A stretch of 64,000 nucleotides of DNA from Arthrobacter sp. U41 (GTDB lineage Bacteria > Actinomycetota > Actinomycetes > Actinomycetales > Micrococcaceae): assembly GCF_001750145.1 (NCBI RefSeq), contig NZ_CP015733.1, forward strand, positions 1 through 64,000, given 5' to 3'. The notes under the pieces are model-generated. The model saw nothing but the letters and a program-made list of their open reading frames with translations, made no database searches and was not told the origin of the DNA. Below, in pieces: positions 25,421 through 33,797 of the stretch. Each line of letters begins with the position of its first letter. Position 1 is the first letter of the stretch. A program made the translations under genes and the position numbers.

Positions 25421-25571
25421 TTTGACAAATTCCGTTGCCTGAAGTTAGAGATCACCCGGGTGGTCGGGGGCCTTTCCCAGAGTGTTGGGGACATGGGCCC
25501 GCCACCCCCAGATAGGTTCCTTACGGTGCTGCCATTGCGAAGCGTATGCGCCGGAAGGGCTGGAAAGTGAG

Positions 25572-27050
25572 ATGACGGTACCCATGTCCGTTCAAGAAAA
25601 TATCAGAAGACTCGACTCCCAGGGAGTCCCGGTGCGTCAGATCGCCCGAAGGCTTGGAGTGAGCCGGACCTCGGCGGCCAAGTACGCCGAGCAGGAGGAC
25701 TTCTCCCCGGCGCCGCGGGCACCGCTGGCCAGGCCGGGGGCCTCGGTGCTGACCGGGTTCGAGCACATCATTGAGCGGTGGCTCATCGAGGATCAGCGCC
25801 GGAACCGCAAGCAGCGGCATACGGCGAAGCGGATCTTCGACCGGCTCGTTGACGAGCATGGTTTTACCGCCACCTATTCACCGGTCCAGCGGTACGTGAA
25901 GAAATGGTTGGCCGCCCACCGGCAGCCCGGTGAGGGGTTTACCGAACTGGTCTGGCCTGCCGGCACCGTGCAGGTCGACTTCGGTCAGGCCGAGGCCATC
26001 GTTGCCGGGATCCGGCAGGTCCTGCATATCCTGGTGGTGACCTTCCCGTTCTCGAACATGCGCTTCGTGCAGGCGTATCGGGGCGAGACCGCCGAATGCG
26101 TGGCCCACGGGCTGCGGAGGGTGTTTGAGCACATTCGGGCTGCGCCGCGGCACATGGTCTTTGATAATGCCACGGGCATCGGAAATCGGGTGGGAACCCG
26201 GGTGACCGAGACGAAGCTGTTTGGCGCCTTCAAACTCCACTACAGGTCCGAGTCACGCTATTGCAATCCGTACTCGGGCCATGAGAAGGGCAACGTGGAG
26301 AACGCGGTGGGGTTCCTGCGCCGGAACTTCATGGTCCCCGAGCCGGAGGCCGCCACCCTGGAGGGGCTGAACAAGGACCTCATGGCGCGCTGCGACGCGT
26401 TGGCCACCACCGTGCACTACCGCAAGGGCCTGCCCCTGGGTGAGCTGTTCGCCCAGGACGTTGCGGCGTCCATAGACCTGCCGGGGATCGGTTTCGATGC
26501 CGTGCGCTACGAATCGCGCAAGGCCGACAAGACCGGGAACCTGCTCATTGACGGGAACACGTACGCCGCCGGGCCCGCTTTCCACGGGCGAATGCTCACG
26601 GTGGGGTTGGGACACGACGTGGTGCAGATCCTTGATGAGCATTCCGAACCTGTCCGCACGTTCCCGCGCGTCTTCGGCAAGCAGGCCGAGACGGTCTTTG
26701 ACCCTGCTTCCCTGGTGCCGTTGCTGGTGACGAAGCCCGGGGCGTGGTCCCATTCGCCGCTGCGGGCCCTGGTGACGGACCCGGTGCGTGACTGGTTGGA
26801 CCGGGCCACGGCCACGGATCGGCGCCGGCTGCTCAACTCGGTGGATGCTGCCTCATCGGTGGCGGGATTCGATGCCGCGGTGGCCGCTGCCGACACCCTG
26901 ATCCAGCGCGGGGATGCACCGGACATGGCCATGCTGGGCATGCTGGCCCGCCGTCTGGCTGATGGCACCGAACCGGAGGCAACGAACGTGGACCTGAGCG
27001 TCTATGACACCTTCACCACCCTGAACACCACCACAGGAGAAATAGCATGA
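25572..27050 (+). CDS. istA: IS21 transposase IstA, copy 2
   Basis: Same protein as in copy 1: helix-turn-helix VRQIARRLGVSRTSAAKYAE and DDE core with VDFGQ, FDNATG and NVENAVG. GGAAAG precedes the ATG. The IS3 insertion lies about 135 bases upstream of the start, between the IS21 terminus and the gene, so the protein is intact but its promoter may be altered or supplied by the IS3 element. Confidence 0.92.
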   Translation: MTVPMSVQENIRRLDSQGVPVRQIARRLGVSRTSAAKYAEQEDFSPAPRAPLARPGASVLTGFEHIIERWLIEDQRRNRKQRHTAKRIFDRLVDEHGFTATYSPVQRYVKKWLAAHRQPGEGFTELVWPAGTVQVDFGQAEAIVAGIRQVLHILVVTFPFSNMRFVQAYRGETAECVAHGLRRVFEHIRAAPRHMVFDNATGIGNRVGTRVTETKLFGAFKLHYRSESRYCNPYSGHEKGNVENAVGFLRRNFMVPEPEAATLEGLNKDLMARCDALATTVHYRKGLPLGELFAQDVAASIDLPGIGFDAVRYESRKADKTGNLLIDGNTYAAGPAFHGRMLTVGLGHDVVQILDEHSEPVRTFPRVFGKQAETVFDPASLVPLLVTKPGAWSHSPLRALVTDPVRDWLDRATATDRRRLLNSVDAASSVAGFDAAVAAADTLIQRGDAPDMAMLGMLARRLADGTEPEATNVDLSVYDTFTTLNTTTGEIA

Positions 27051-27778
27051 GCACGATCACCGTCCAGGACCTCCTTGAGGCGGGCAAGCACGCCTCGCTG
27101 ACCGGCAGCGTGTTGACCGATTGGGCCGAGAAGGGCACCCCGAAGCAACGTGAATACCTGCACGGGGTGCTGGTCGCCGAGCACGAATCCCGGCAGGAGT
27201 CACGGCGCCAGCGGCTGTTGAAGGCCGCAAGGTTGCCGGCCATGAAAACACTCACCGGGTTCGACTACAGCAGTGTCAGGTTCCCGGAGGACTACGGCCG
27301 CGGACCTCTCGAATCCCTGGATTTCATCAACCGGGCCCAGGACCTGGTCCTCTACGGCGACGTGGGCACCGGCAAAACTCACATGGCCACCGCCCTGGTG
27401 GCCGCCGCCTGCCGGCAGGGCATCCCCGCCAGGTTCTTCACCACCTCCGCCCTGGTCATGATGCTGCGCCGCGCCAAGGACGAAGACCGCCTCGACAAGG
27501 AACTGGCCTCCCTGGCCAAGAACCGGCTCCTGGCCATCGACGAGCTGGGCTACCTCCCGATCGACGCCGAAGGGGCCAGGCTACTCTTCCAAGTGATCGC
27601 GGACGGGTATGAAAAACGAAGCCTGATCATCACAACAAATTTGGAGTTTTCCCGCTGGGGCACCGTGTTCGGAGACGACAACATGGCCGCCGCCGTCATT
27701 GACAGATTGGTCCACCACGGGCGGCTTCTGCAGTTCCGCGGCGAGTCCTACCGGGTCAAAAATGCCCTCATGAAATAG
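27047..27778 (+). CDS. istB: IS21 helper ATPase IstB, copy 2
   Basis: Same 243-residue protein as copy 1, with Walker A GDVGTGKT and Walker B LLAIDELG. ATGA overlap with istA is conserved. Confidence 0.92.
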   Translation: MSTITVQDLLEAGKHASLTGSVLTDWAEKGTPKQREYLHGVLVAEHESRQESRRQRLLKAARLPAMKTLTGFDYSSVRFPEDYGRGPLESLDFINRAQDLVLYGDVGTGKTHMATALVAAACRQGIPARFFTTSALVMMLRRAKDEDRLDKELASLAKNRLLAIDELGYLPIDAEGARLLFQVIADGYEKRSLIITTNLEFSRWGTVFGDDNMAAAVIDRLVHHGRLLQFRGESYRVKNALMK

Positions 27779-27862
27779 CCAACCGCTGAAATGGACCAGA
27801 AAAGAGCCGACGTGGCCTAATTCTTAGCGCTGAAACGGCCTACTTAAACTTGACGAAACACA

Positions 27863-28378
27863 GGTGTGTTCGCGCTCTGAGTCATAGTCGTGGTGGCGTG
27901 GCCAGTCGTGGCCTTCGTGTCGGAACTCCACGAGCTGGGCGAGACGGTCGTGCCACCTGGCTTCGTCCGCAGCTGCCCTGTGGTTCCCGGCCCATTCCGG
28001 AACCCGTGCGAGTCCGTCGCGGTATGCCGGGTCAAGGGTTCCTTCGGCTGCTTCGCGCCGGCGCTCCGAGAGCCACCGGGCCATGGACCGTTCACCCCTG
28101 TTCTCCGAGTGGCCGCGGGGGAGCCGGCTCTTGGCCGTAATCCAGGCGATGACCTCCTCCATGCGGGCAAGGCTCCTGGGGGAGGGGCCGGTTCTGGCGC
28201 CCGCAGCGGCCTGGTGTTCGGCCTCAAGATCCAGATCCCGGCGGCGGGCGATGACCAGGTGATAGCCGACGACGGCGGGATGAACGCGCACGAGCTCAGC
28301 GATGCGTTTCCGGCTCAGCCCGTGCCGGTACATCAACACCCATTCCGCGTCCGGAGCGCGCCGTAACCGCCTGTCCAT
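27863..28378 (-). pseudogene. Helicase-associated-domain gene, N-terminal fragment
   Basis: From ATG 28378 (MDRRLRRAPDAEW; another ATG at 28390 is possible) 172 codons run to the IS21 edge. An N-terminal homeodomain-like helix-turn-helix is visible (WVLMYRHGLSRKRIAELVRVHPAVVGYHL), then WITAKSRLPRGHSENRGERSMARWL, an HA repeat, and the beginning of another (WHDRLAQLVEFRHEGHDWPR). The remainder is at 23568-23708. Such proteins are common on actinobacterial plasmids and probably bind DNA. It is transcribed divergently from the KfrA-like gene. Confidence 0.8.
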
Positions 28379-28536
28379 AATGGACCCCATCCTGCCACGG
28401 CCCTCCCGCCAGGGCGCGCGCGCAAATGCTGGAGGCCCCCGGACGCGCCGGTCCCGGGCGTCCGCCGGGCCCCCCGTTCCCGGATCCGGCGGAAACGAGA
28501 AGCCGATGAGGCAGTTCGGGGCGGCGGTATTGCCAG

Positions 28537-28577
28537 AAAGTAGTAGGAGTAGTAGTTTTGCTACTACTCCTACTACT
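28537..28577. promoter_or_regulatory. 17-bp stem inverted repeat in front of the KfrA-like gene
   Basis: AGTAGTAGGAGTAGTAG and CTACTACTCCTACTACT are perfect complements separated by TTTTG, and both arms are built from a repeated trinucleotide. The repeat ends about 19 bases before the GTG start at 28596. KfrA-type proteins bind their own promoters at repeats, so an autoregulatory operator is the simplest reading. It could also fold in the mRNA leader just ahead of the ribosome site. Confidence 0.6.
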
Positions 28578-28595
28578 ACTTTTGAGGTTGTCGCC

Positions 28596-29189
28596 GTGGC
28601 GTTGAGTGTGAAAGACCGTGTGTTTGCTGCTGCGGAGCAGATCAGTGCCGAGCGCCGGCCGACCGTCTCGACGGTGCGGGCAGCGGCGGGTGTGAGCAAC
28701 GCCGATGCCACCCGTTACCTGAAGGAATGGGTGGAGGAGAAGCAGGCCGCGGGCGGCCAGGTCGCCGCGACGCCGGCAACAGTGCTGGAACAGGCCGCGC
28801 GCCTGGCCGGTGCCTGCTGGGCCGAAGCGTCCGCCGTGGCCAATGAGCGGCACGCCGCCGAGGAAGCGGTCTGGGCGCAGGAGAAGAAGGACCTGGCGCT
28901 GGAGATCTCCGAACTCGTCGCTGACCTGGACAAGGTCACGGGCGAGAAAGACGCCGCCGTCACCGAACTCACCGCACGGATCACGGCACTGGACACCCAG
29001 GCCGCGGCGATGAAGGCGCAGCTGGAGCAGGCACGCACCGCCGAACAGCAGGCCAGCAACACCGCAGCCGACGCAGCGGCGAGGGTGGCCGCGGCCGAAG
29101 CCAGAGCAGAGACCCTGCAAAAGGCGCACGACGCGCTCCTGCAGCGCATCGTGCCGGAAACCCCGGACAAGAACGACCAGGCCAAGTAG
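28596..29189 (+). CDS. KfrA-like plasmid DNA-binding protein
   Basis: The 197-residue protein has an N-terminal KfrA-type DNA-binding domain (about 1-60: VKDRVFAAAEQISAERRPTV, STVRAAAGVSNADATRYLKE) and a long alanine-rich coiled coil to about residue 185. KfrA proteins of plasmids act as autorepressors and structural partition accessory factors. I start at GTG 28596 with GAGG eight bases upstream. An in-frame extension runs upstream through the inverted repeat but lacks a ribosome site. Confidence 0.8.
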   Translation: MALSVKDRVFAAAEQISAERRPTVSTVRAAAGVSNADATRYLKEWVEEKQAAGGQVAATPATVLEQAARLAGACWAEASAVANERHAAEEAVWAQEKKDLALEISELVADLDKVTGEKDAAVTELTARITALDTQAAAMKAQLEQARTAEQQASNTAADAAARVAAAEARAETLQKAHDALLQRIVPETPDKNDQAK

Positions 29190-29410
29190 ACCAGTGGCGG
29201 AGGCCCCCCAGCTCTGAGCTGCGCGGGAGGGTCCTACCTCTTGAGGGGAAGCAACAGGCCCCTCATGGACCCGCTGACTCTCGTGAACTTCCTGCTGTCA
29301 CAGACAGCCCTGGCGGCCTCGACTACCTCCTTATCAGGCCGTTCCCGGGGACCCGGTTCTGGGCAGGGACTCTTAGACCGGCGCGGGGCCGGCGGCCGGC
29401 CTTGCCGTTG
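29190..29410. other. Spacer after the KfrA-like gene
   Basis: Short segment with no supported gene. Together with the degraded frame to its right and the IS110 leader, it makes a roughly 980-base stretch without an intact gene. Confidence 0.3.
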
Positions 29411-29698
29411 CTACCTTGGCGGCTGGTATTCCGGTGCCGGGAACTCCCGCGGCGTTGTCGCTACCGCCCTGACGGCTGCCGGGTCTTCGGTCCAGGGCCG
29501 GCCCGTGCGGGTGCAGGCATGGAAGTTCGTCAGCTCCGGTGCATCCTGGGTCGCGGCCAGCTCGGCCATGCCTCTTCCAGTTCCCGGATCTGTTCGGCTG
29601 TCAGCGGCTCCACCGGCTCCGGGGCCGTCCGCCACGGACATGGCATCGCCCGTCTGCGCCGCTGCCGGGCGTTTCCCAAAAATACTCCGTAACCCCAT
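29411..29698 (-). pseudogene. Possible frameshifted small gene
   Basis: One frame starts MGLRSIFGKRPAAAQTGDAM and ends with APELTNFHACTRTGRPWTEDPAAVRAVATT. A second frame in between reads PEPVEPLTAEQIRELEEAW. Together they make one coherent small protein if two frame changes are allowed, as expected of a decaying gene. Function unknown. The joined reading is my inference. Confidence 0.35.
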
Positions 29699-29889
29699 GC
29701 GCTGCCCCGCTGGCTGAAATAGCCCACCAGGAGGTCTGCTCGGGGGAGAAGTAGCTGCAACCGGCGGGACCGTTCCACCATAGCCAGGCCCTGATTTCCG
29801 CTGCGCTCCAACCAGTTAGCGGGCGTCCGCTGGCGCGGCCGGCTGTGGGGTCCAGTGCTGTCCGTCGCAGGGCTCCGGCCAGCCCTGGC

Positions 29890-30168
29890 CCTTTTCTTAC
29901 GTCTGCGACGTTTTTTGGTTGCTGTCCTTATGGTGTTGACGGGTGGTTCCGTGGCCGTTGTAGGGTCGTGGCTACCCGGGGGAGGCGGGTATGGCTTGGA
30001 TTGCTGTGGCCGGACGGTTTCATCCGTGACGGCTCCGAAGGATTGGCCGCCCGCGCTCTCCGCGATGACCCGACCGCTGATTGAGAGACGCGACTTGAAT
30101 CGCCGGATAAGGACACGACGGCGCGGTTATCTGCCGGGTTCCACCCATCCGACAGACTGGAGGCTGTT
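29890..30168 (+). ncRNA. Candidate bridge-RNA region of the IS110 element
   Basis: Elements of the IS110 group carry a structured guide (bridge) RNA in the non-coding end, usually upstream of the recombinase. About 280 bases here precede the transposase ATG and contain small dyads (for example ACGGTTTCATCCGT near 30014-30030). No other gene fits. The boundaries of the element and of the RNA are not determined, so this is inference from family knowledge. Confidence 0.3.
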
Positions 30169-31374
30169 TTGGCAAAATTGTGGGCCGGTATCGATGCCGG
30201 CAAAGCCCATCATCACTGCGTCGTGATCGACGCAGACGGAAACCGTTTGCTCTCGCAGAAAATCCCCAACGACGAACCGGCCCTGCTGGACCTCATCGCC
30301 AACGTCCTCAAACTCGCCGACGGGGACGAGGTCATCTGGGCGACGGACCTGAACCACGGCGGCCCGGCGCTGCTGATCGCTATCCTTGTCGCCCACGGCC
30401 AGAACGTCCTCTACATCCCGGGCCGGATCGTCCACCACGCCTCCAAGCTCTACCGCGGCGAGGGCAAAACGGACGCCAAAGACGCCGCTGTGATCGCTGA
30501 CCAGGCCAGGATGCGCCGGGATTTGCAGCCGCTGCGGGCCGGGGATGAGATCAGCACGGGCTTGCGGATCCTCACCGCCCGGCGGGCCGATAAATCCGCG
30601 GACCGGGTCCGGGCGATCAACCGCCTGCAGGCCCAGCTGCTGGAATACTTCCCGGCGCTGGAGCGGGCCTTTGACTACAGCCGCTCCAAGGCGGCCCTGT
30701 TGCTGCTGACCAAACACCGGACCCCGGACGGGATCCGCCGCACCGGCCAAACCAGGATCCACGCCTGGCTGAAGAAACACGGCGCCCGCTCCTCCGCCGC
30801 GGTCGCGCAGGCCGCCGTCGATGCCGCGAAGTCCCAGCACACGACCGTCCCCGCCCAGCATGTGGGGGAACTGATTGTCGCGGCCCTCGCCCGGGAAATC
30901 ATCACCCTGAACGAGGAACTCGCCGAGCTGGACGCGTTGATCAGCGAGAAGGTCACCGAACACCGCCACACCCGGGTGCTGCTGAGCATGCCGGGCTTCG
31001 GCCCCGTCCTCGCCGCGGAGTTCCTTGGCGCCACCGGCGGAGACCTCACCGTCTTCGAAACCGCAGACCGGTTCGCCGGCGTCGCCGGGCTCGCACCCGC
31101 ACCCCGGGACTCCGGACGGATCACCGGCAACCACCACCGGCCCCGCCGCTACGACCGCAGGCTCCTGCGGGTCTTCTACCTCTCCGGCCTATCTGCCCTG
31201 AAAAGCTGCCCCGCCTCACGGACCTACTACGACCGAAAACGCGCTGAAGGCAAAACCCACATCCAGGCCATGCTCTCCCTGGCCCGCCGCCGACTGAACG
31301 TCCTCTGGGCCATGTTCCGCGACGGCACCACCTACACCCCGGTCCCAGCGCCGACAGCCCGTCTGGCTGCCTGA
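30169..31374 (+). CDS. IS110-family transposase
   Basis: The 401-residue protein has the DEDD RuvC-like N-terminal domain (WAGIDAGKAHHHCVVID, IPGRIVHHASKLYRGEGKTD, AKDAAVIADQARMR) and the C-terminal Transposase_20 domain with SMPGFGPVLAAEFLGATGG and FAGVAGLAPAPRDSG. Full length for the family and apparently intact. These enzymes act as site-specific recombinases guided by RNA and leave little or no target duplication. Confidence 0.92.
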   Translation: MAKLWAGIDAGKAHHHCVVIDADGNRLLSQKIPNDEPALLDLIANVLKLADGDEVIWATDLNHGGPALLIAILVAHGQNVLYIPGRIVHHASKLYRGEGKTDAKDAAVIADQARMRRDLQPLRAGDEISTGLRILTARRADKSADRVRAINRLQAQLLEYFPALERAFDYSRSKAALLLLTKHRTPDGIRRTGQTRIHAWLKKHGARSSAAVAQAAVDAAKSQHTTVPAQHVGELIVAALAREIITLNEELAELDALISEKVTEHRHTRVLLSMPGFGPVLAAEFLGATGGDLTVFETADRFAGVAGLAPAPRDSGRITGNHHRPRRYDRRLLRVFYLSGLSALKSCPASRTYYDRKRAEGKTHIQAMLSLARRRLNVLWAMFRDGTTYTPVPAPTARLAA

Positions 31375-31562
31375 CCGACTCGACTCCGGAACCGCCGGTC
31401 CAGCTCGGCCGTCGGCGTCTTGGGTCATCGGCGGGTAGGGAAGACCTGTCCCGACGGGGGCGGGGGGTACGTGGCGCTGGGCGGTCCAGCGGTCGTGATA
31501 TTCGAGGGCGGGCTCCCATGCCTGCAGTGAAGTGCAGCAACCCGTCCACGGACACGATGTTC

Positions 31563-32261
31563 CTACGATTTATGAGCGGCCGGCTGCTTGACCTTCTCCC
31601 GGCGTATCGCAGGGGCATGAGCTGTATGGCATTGAAGGTCATGCACGAGGGTAGCGAAAGCGGCCGCGTTGCGGGGGTCTTCGGCGAGGCCGACAAGCTG
31701 GGAGGCTATGGCGGCCAGTTTTATATTGGTGTAGTTGCTGTGGATGCAGAGCAGGGCGAACGCTGCATCGGCGCCGATACTGAGCCGTCCCATGAGGATG
31801 CCGCGGGCTCTTTCGATGACGGCGCGGGCGCGGACGGCTCCGGCGACGGCATCCCTGGTGGCCCGTTCAGTTTCGGAGTGGACTGTTGAGGTCAGGTCCA
31901 CCATGATTCCCACGATGGAGAAGAGCCTGCCATCCGCGTCGAGAACGGCCTCCCCGGAAGCCAGCACTCTGTGCTCGCGCTGGAAGGAGTCGATGAGGCG
32001 GTGATAGCAAGAGAAGTGCCCTCCGGCTTGAGACAGAGCGGCGTTCATTTCCAGTATTTTTGCCCTGTCGTCCGGATGTTTGTGCGCCATGGCGAGTTCG
32101 ACGGTGGGTACGACTTCTCCCCGCTGGTATCCGTGGATCCGGTAGAGCGTATCGGACCACGTGATCAAACCGGTCGCGGCATCGATGAGAAACGTCCCCG
32201 CGGTGTAGTCATTGGCCCCCAGCGCGCTGGAGTACGTGAACATGCTGTCAAAAGAACTCAT
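31563..32261 (-). CDS. PAS-ANTAR domain regulator
   Basis: The 232-residue protein has a PAS sensor domain (about 22-120: GTFLIDAATGLITWSDTLYRIHG, HPDD, YHRLIDSFQREHRVLASGEA, FSIVGIMVDLT) and a C-terminal ANTAR domain (about 130-195: AVIERARGILMGRLSIGADAAF ...). ANTAR domains bind paired hairpins in mRNA and prevent termination. The input signal is unknown and no target RNA is seen beside it. ANTAR proteins of this design are common in Arthrobacter relatives. Confidence 0.85.
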   Translation of the reverse strand: MSSFDSMFTYSSALGANDYTAGTFLIDAATGLITWSDTLYRIHGYQRGEVVPTVELAMAHKHPDDRAKILEMNAALSQAGGHFSCYHRLIDSFQREHRVLASGEAVLDADGRLFSIVGIMVDLTSTVHSETERATRDAVAGAVRARAVIERARGILMGRLSIGADAAFALLCIHSNYTNIKLAAIASQLVGLAEDPRNAAAFATLVHDLQCHTAHAPAIRREKVKQPAAHKS

Positions 32262-32383
32262 ACCGGTCGCACCGAACCTTCGTGGGAATCCCTCGGCATG
32301 TCACCGTCTATCCTCAGTATGGTCGCACAGAACATCAATCACCCGCCGGGATGCACGCTGTGACGGGGTGACCGCGGCAATAA

Positions 32384-32512
32384 CCCCGGTTCGGCTGCAT
32401 GCCTGGCTGAACAAACACGGTCCCCGCAGCAGCGCGGCAGCGGCCGAACAAGGGAAACCCGCATCCATGCCATGCGCCGCGACGGCGCCACGTACACTCC
32501 TGTTGCTGCGGG
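32384..32512 (+). pseudogene. Internally deleted IS110-type transposase remnant
   Basis: The plus strand encodes VRLHAWLNKHGPRSSAAAAE, matching the RIHAWLKKHGARSSAAVAQ segment of the nearby IS110 transposase. After a frame change comes THIHA-like TRIHAMRRDGATYTPVAAG, matching its extreme C terminus (MFRDGTTYTPV). About 190 residues in between are missing. It is a relative, not a copy, of the element at 30169-31374. Confidence 0.7.
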
Positions 32513-32535
32513 ACCGAAGGATGCGCGAGGCATTC

Positions 32536-32772
32536 TTAGCCGCTGTAGGAGGCGAGGTGCGGCAAGCGGAGGTCACTCAGTCGCTCATTGAGGACCAACG
32601 CCAGCACGTCGCAGTCGTGGGCCGGCAGCGGAGCCAGTCCGTTCAGATAGGCATCGACCACCCATAGGCCTTGGTTGCCCCCGTACGCGAAGTACTCCAA
32701 CCACGCTTCATGGACCTCGAGGTCTGCGAGCAGGAACGCAACGTGCGTCAGTGCCTGCTGGTTTTCATCCAT
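32536..32772 (-). CDS. Small hypothetical protein
   Basis: From ATG 32772 the 78-residue product (MDENQQALTHVAFLLADLEV...) is acidic and helical, with LEYFAYGGNQGLWVVDAYLNGL in the middle. GGAGG lies 13 bases upstream, rather far, so a longer version is possible. No family recognised. Confidence 0.4.
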   Translation of the reverse strand: MDENQQALTHVAFLLADLEVHEAWLEYFAYGGNQGLWVVDAYLNGLAPLPAHDCDVLALVLNERLSDLRLPHLASYSG

Positions 32773-33039
32773 CAGAGCCCACGCTGACCTCCCGAAATTC
32801 GCATAAGTGCTGGATTTCAAGCCGCTGCTTGATCGCAGGACAAGCATTCCTGCGGTATCCCAAGGCTACAACTGCGCCCGCATAGCGGCCACTGTCTCTT
32901 CGTCGGGCCAGCGCGCACTGCAGTGTTCTGTCCCGGGTGGCCGGAAGCTGGCATGACAGGCGACAGCCAGGGGCCGATACGGGCCTCGCTGCGCTCGGAC
33001 AGTAGAAGCATTTTCCCTATTTTTTTGCTGCTGTCCGTT

Positions 33040-33231
33040 GGATCCTACGTGCCCGCTCCACCGGCGCAACCGTCCTGCGGACGGCCGCGCACCGGATGGT
33101 TTGTGGTCGGCGCTGTGCTTGTTTCCTCACCCAACCCATCCGCTGCTTGCCCTTCGGGTTGCCCCGGCTCCGTCGGGCACAGCTACGCGATGCTCCGCCA
33201 GCAGGCAAAAAACATGGTGGGGGAGAGGGTT
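33040..33231 (+). promoter_or_regulatory. Conserved leader element, copy 1
   Basis: Three blocks recur in the same order at 33798-33996. They are GATCCTA followed by CGCTCCACC; TTGCCCTTCGGGT followed by GGCTCCGTCGG; and CCAGCAGGCAAAAAACA followed by GGGGGAGAGGG. The spacing between blocks is similar (about 106 against 114 bases) while the sequence between varies but keeps small hairpins (for example CGTCCTGCGGACG). It ends about 50 bases before the ATG of a plasmid-type gene. It looks like a structured RNA leader or a single-strand promoter. Confidence 0.6.
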
Positions 33232-33282
33232 AGCCGGTTCTTCCGGCGTCCGCCCCGCCAGAGCGAATCGGAGCGTCACTTC

Positions 33283-33711
33283 ATGAGCACAGCACCCAGG
33301 CCCCGCACGGTCATGACCGACACAGCCGAACCGGTCACCGCACCGGTCCTTCCCGCCGAGGACCTGGCAGGGGACGGGTACGACTGGATGGACACCCTCG
33401 AAGGCACCGGCTGGTCGGTGCTGCCGAACTGGGGCAGCGAGGGATGGGACGCAGGATCATGGCCCTACATCATCTTCGCCGTCGCCCGCACTCGCGACAG
33501 CACGGGGGAGCTGTTCGGCTATGGCACGTACGTAGAAGGCGATACCTCCACGTATTGGTTCCGGTCCCAGGAGGCCTGCTTCGCAGCGATCACGGCCGAG
33601 GTGTTCTTTCACTGGGCATCCGGTCAGTCCGACGGCCCGGACAACCTGCCCACCACCGCCGAAGAACTCTCCGACCAGGACCGGAAACCCTACCCCGGCT
33701 GGACGGACTAG
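33283..33711 (+). CDS. Hypothetical plasmid-type protein
   Basis: The 142-residue product has a disordered N terminus (about 1-35) and a compact acidic, aromatic-rich domain (WSVLPNWGSEGWDAGSWPYI, FAVARTRDSTGELFGYGTYV, FRSQEACFAAITAEVFFHWA). GGAG lies upstream of the ATG. It is preceded by the conserved leader and followed, after a second leader, by the ParB-like gene, so the two may be expressed under the same signal. Function unknown. Confidence 0.6.
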   Translation: MSTAPRPRTVMTDTAEPVTAPVLPAEDLAGDGYDWMDTLEGTGWSVLPNWGSEGWDAGSWPYIIFAVARTRDSTGELFGYGTYVEGDTSTYWFRSQEACFAAITAEVFFHWASGQSDGPDNLPTTAEELSDQDRKPYPGWTD

Positions 33712-33797
33712 AAGCGCCCGAGGTGTCCCGGCCACAACTGGCCGGCACACCTCGCGGCACTGCAAACATCCGTTGACAACATCATTGAGATTCCTTC

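Larger units (their letters stand above)
23839..25434 (+). mobile_element. IS3-family element, copy A
   Basis: The 1596-bp element is identical in length and encoded proteins to copy B at 62358-63953. Comparing both copies with their flanks and with IS21 copy 1 defines the ends: TTG lies on both sides here and AGG on both sides of copy B, giving 3-bp target duplications. The tips are poorly matched inverted repeats. It carries overlapping orfA and orfB with a slippery heptamer. Confidence 0.88.
23709..27862 (+). mobile_element. IS21-family element, copy 2, interrupted by an IS3-family element
   Basis: Without its internal insertion the element is 2555 bp, the same as copy 1, and it lies in the opposite orientation. 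Flanking repeats GGTGTG (23703-23708 and 27863-27868) form a 6-bp target duplication, though the left one adjoins a TG run, so the edge is uncertain by a few bases. The IS3-family element sits at 23839-25434, in the non-coding segment upstream of istA. Confidence 0.9.

Noticed and set aside
2840..27862. Composite transposon made from the two IS21 copies
   Set aside because: The copies are inverted, but each has its own matching target duplication (CACGTTC; GGTGTG). A composite unit would have one shared pair at the outer ends.
28540..28580. CRISPR-like or microsatellite array at the AGT/CTA repeats
   Set aside because: Only one inverted repeat with two arms; no spacers or further units. A hairpin or operator explains it better.
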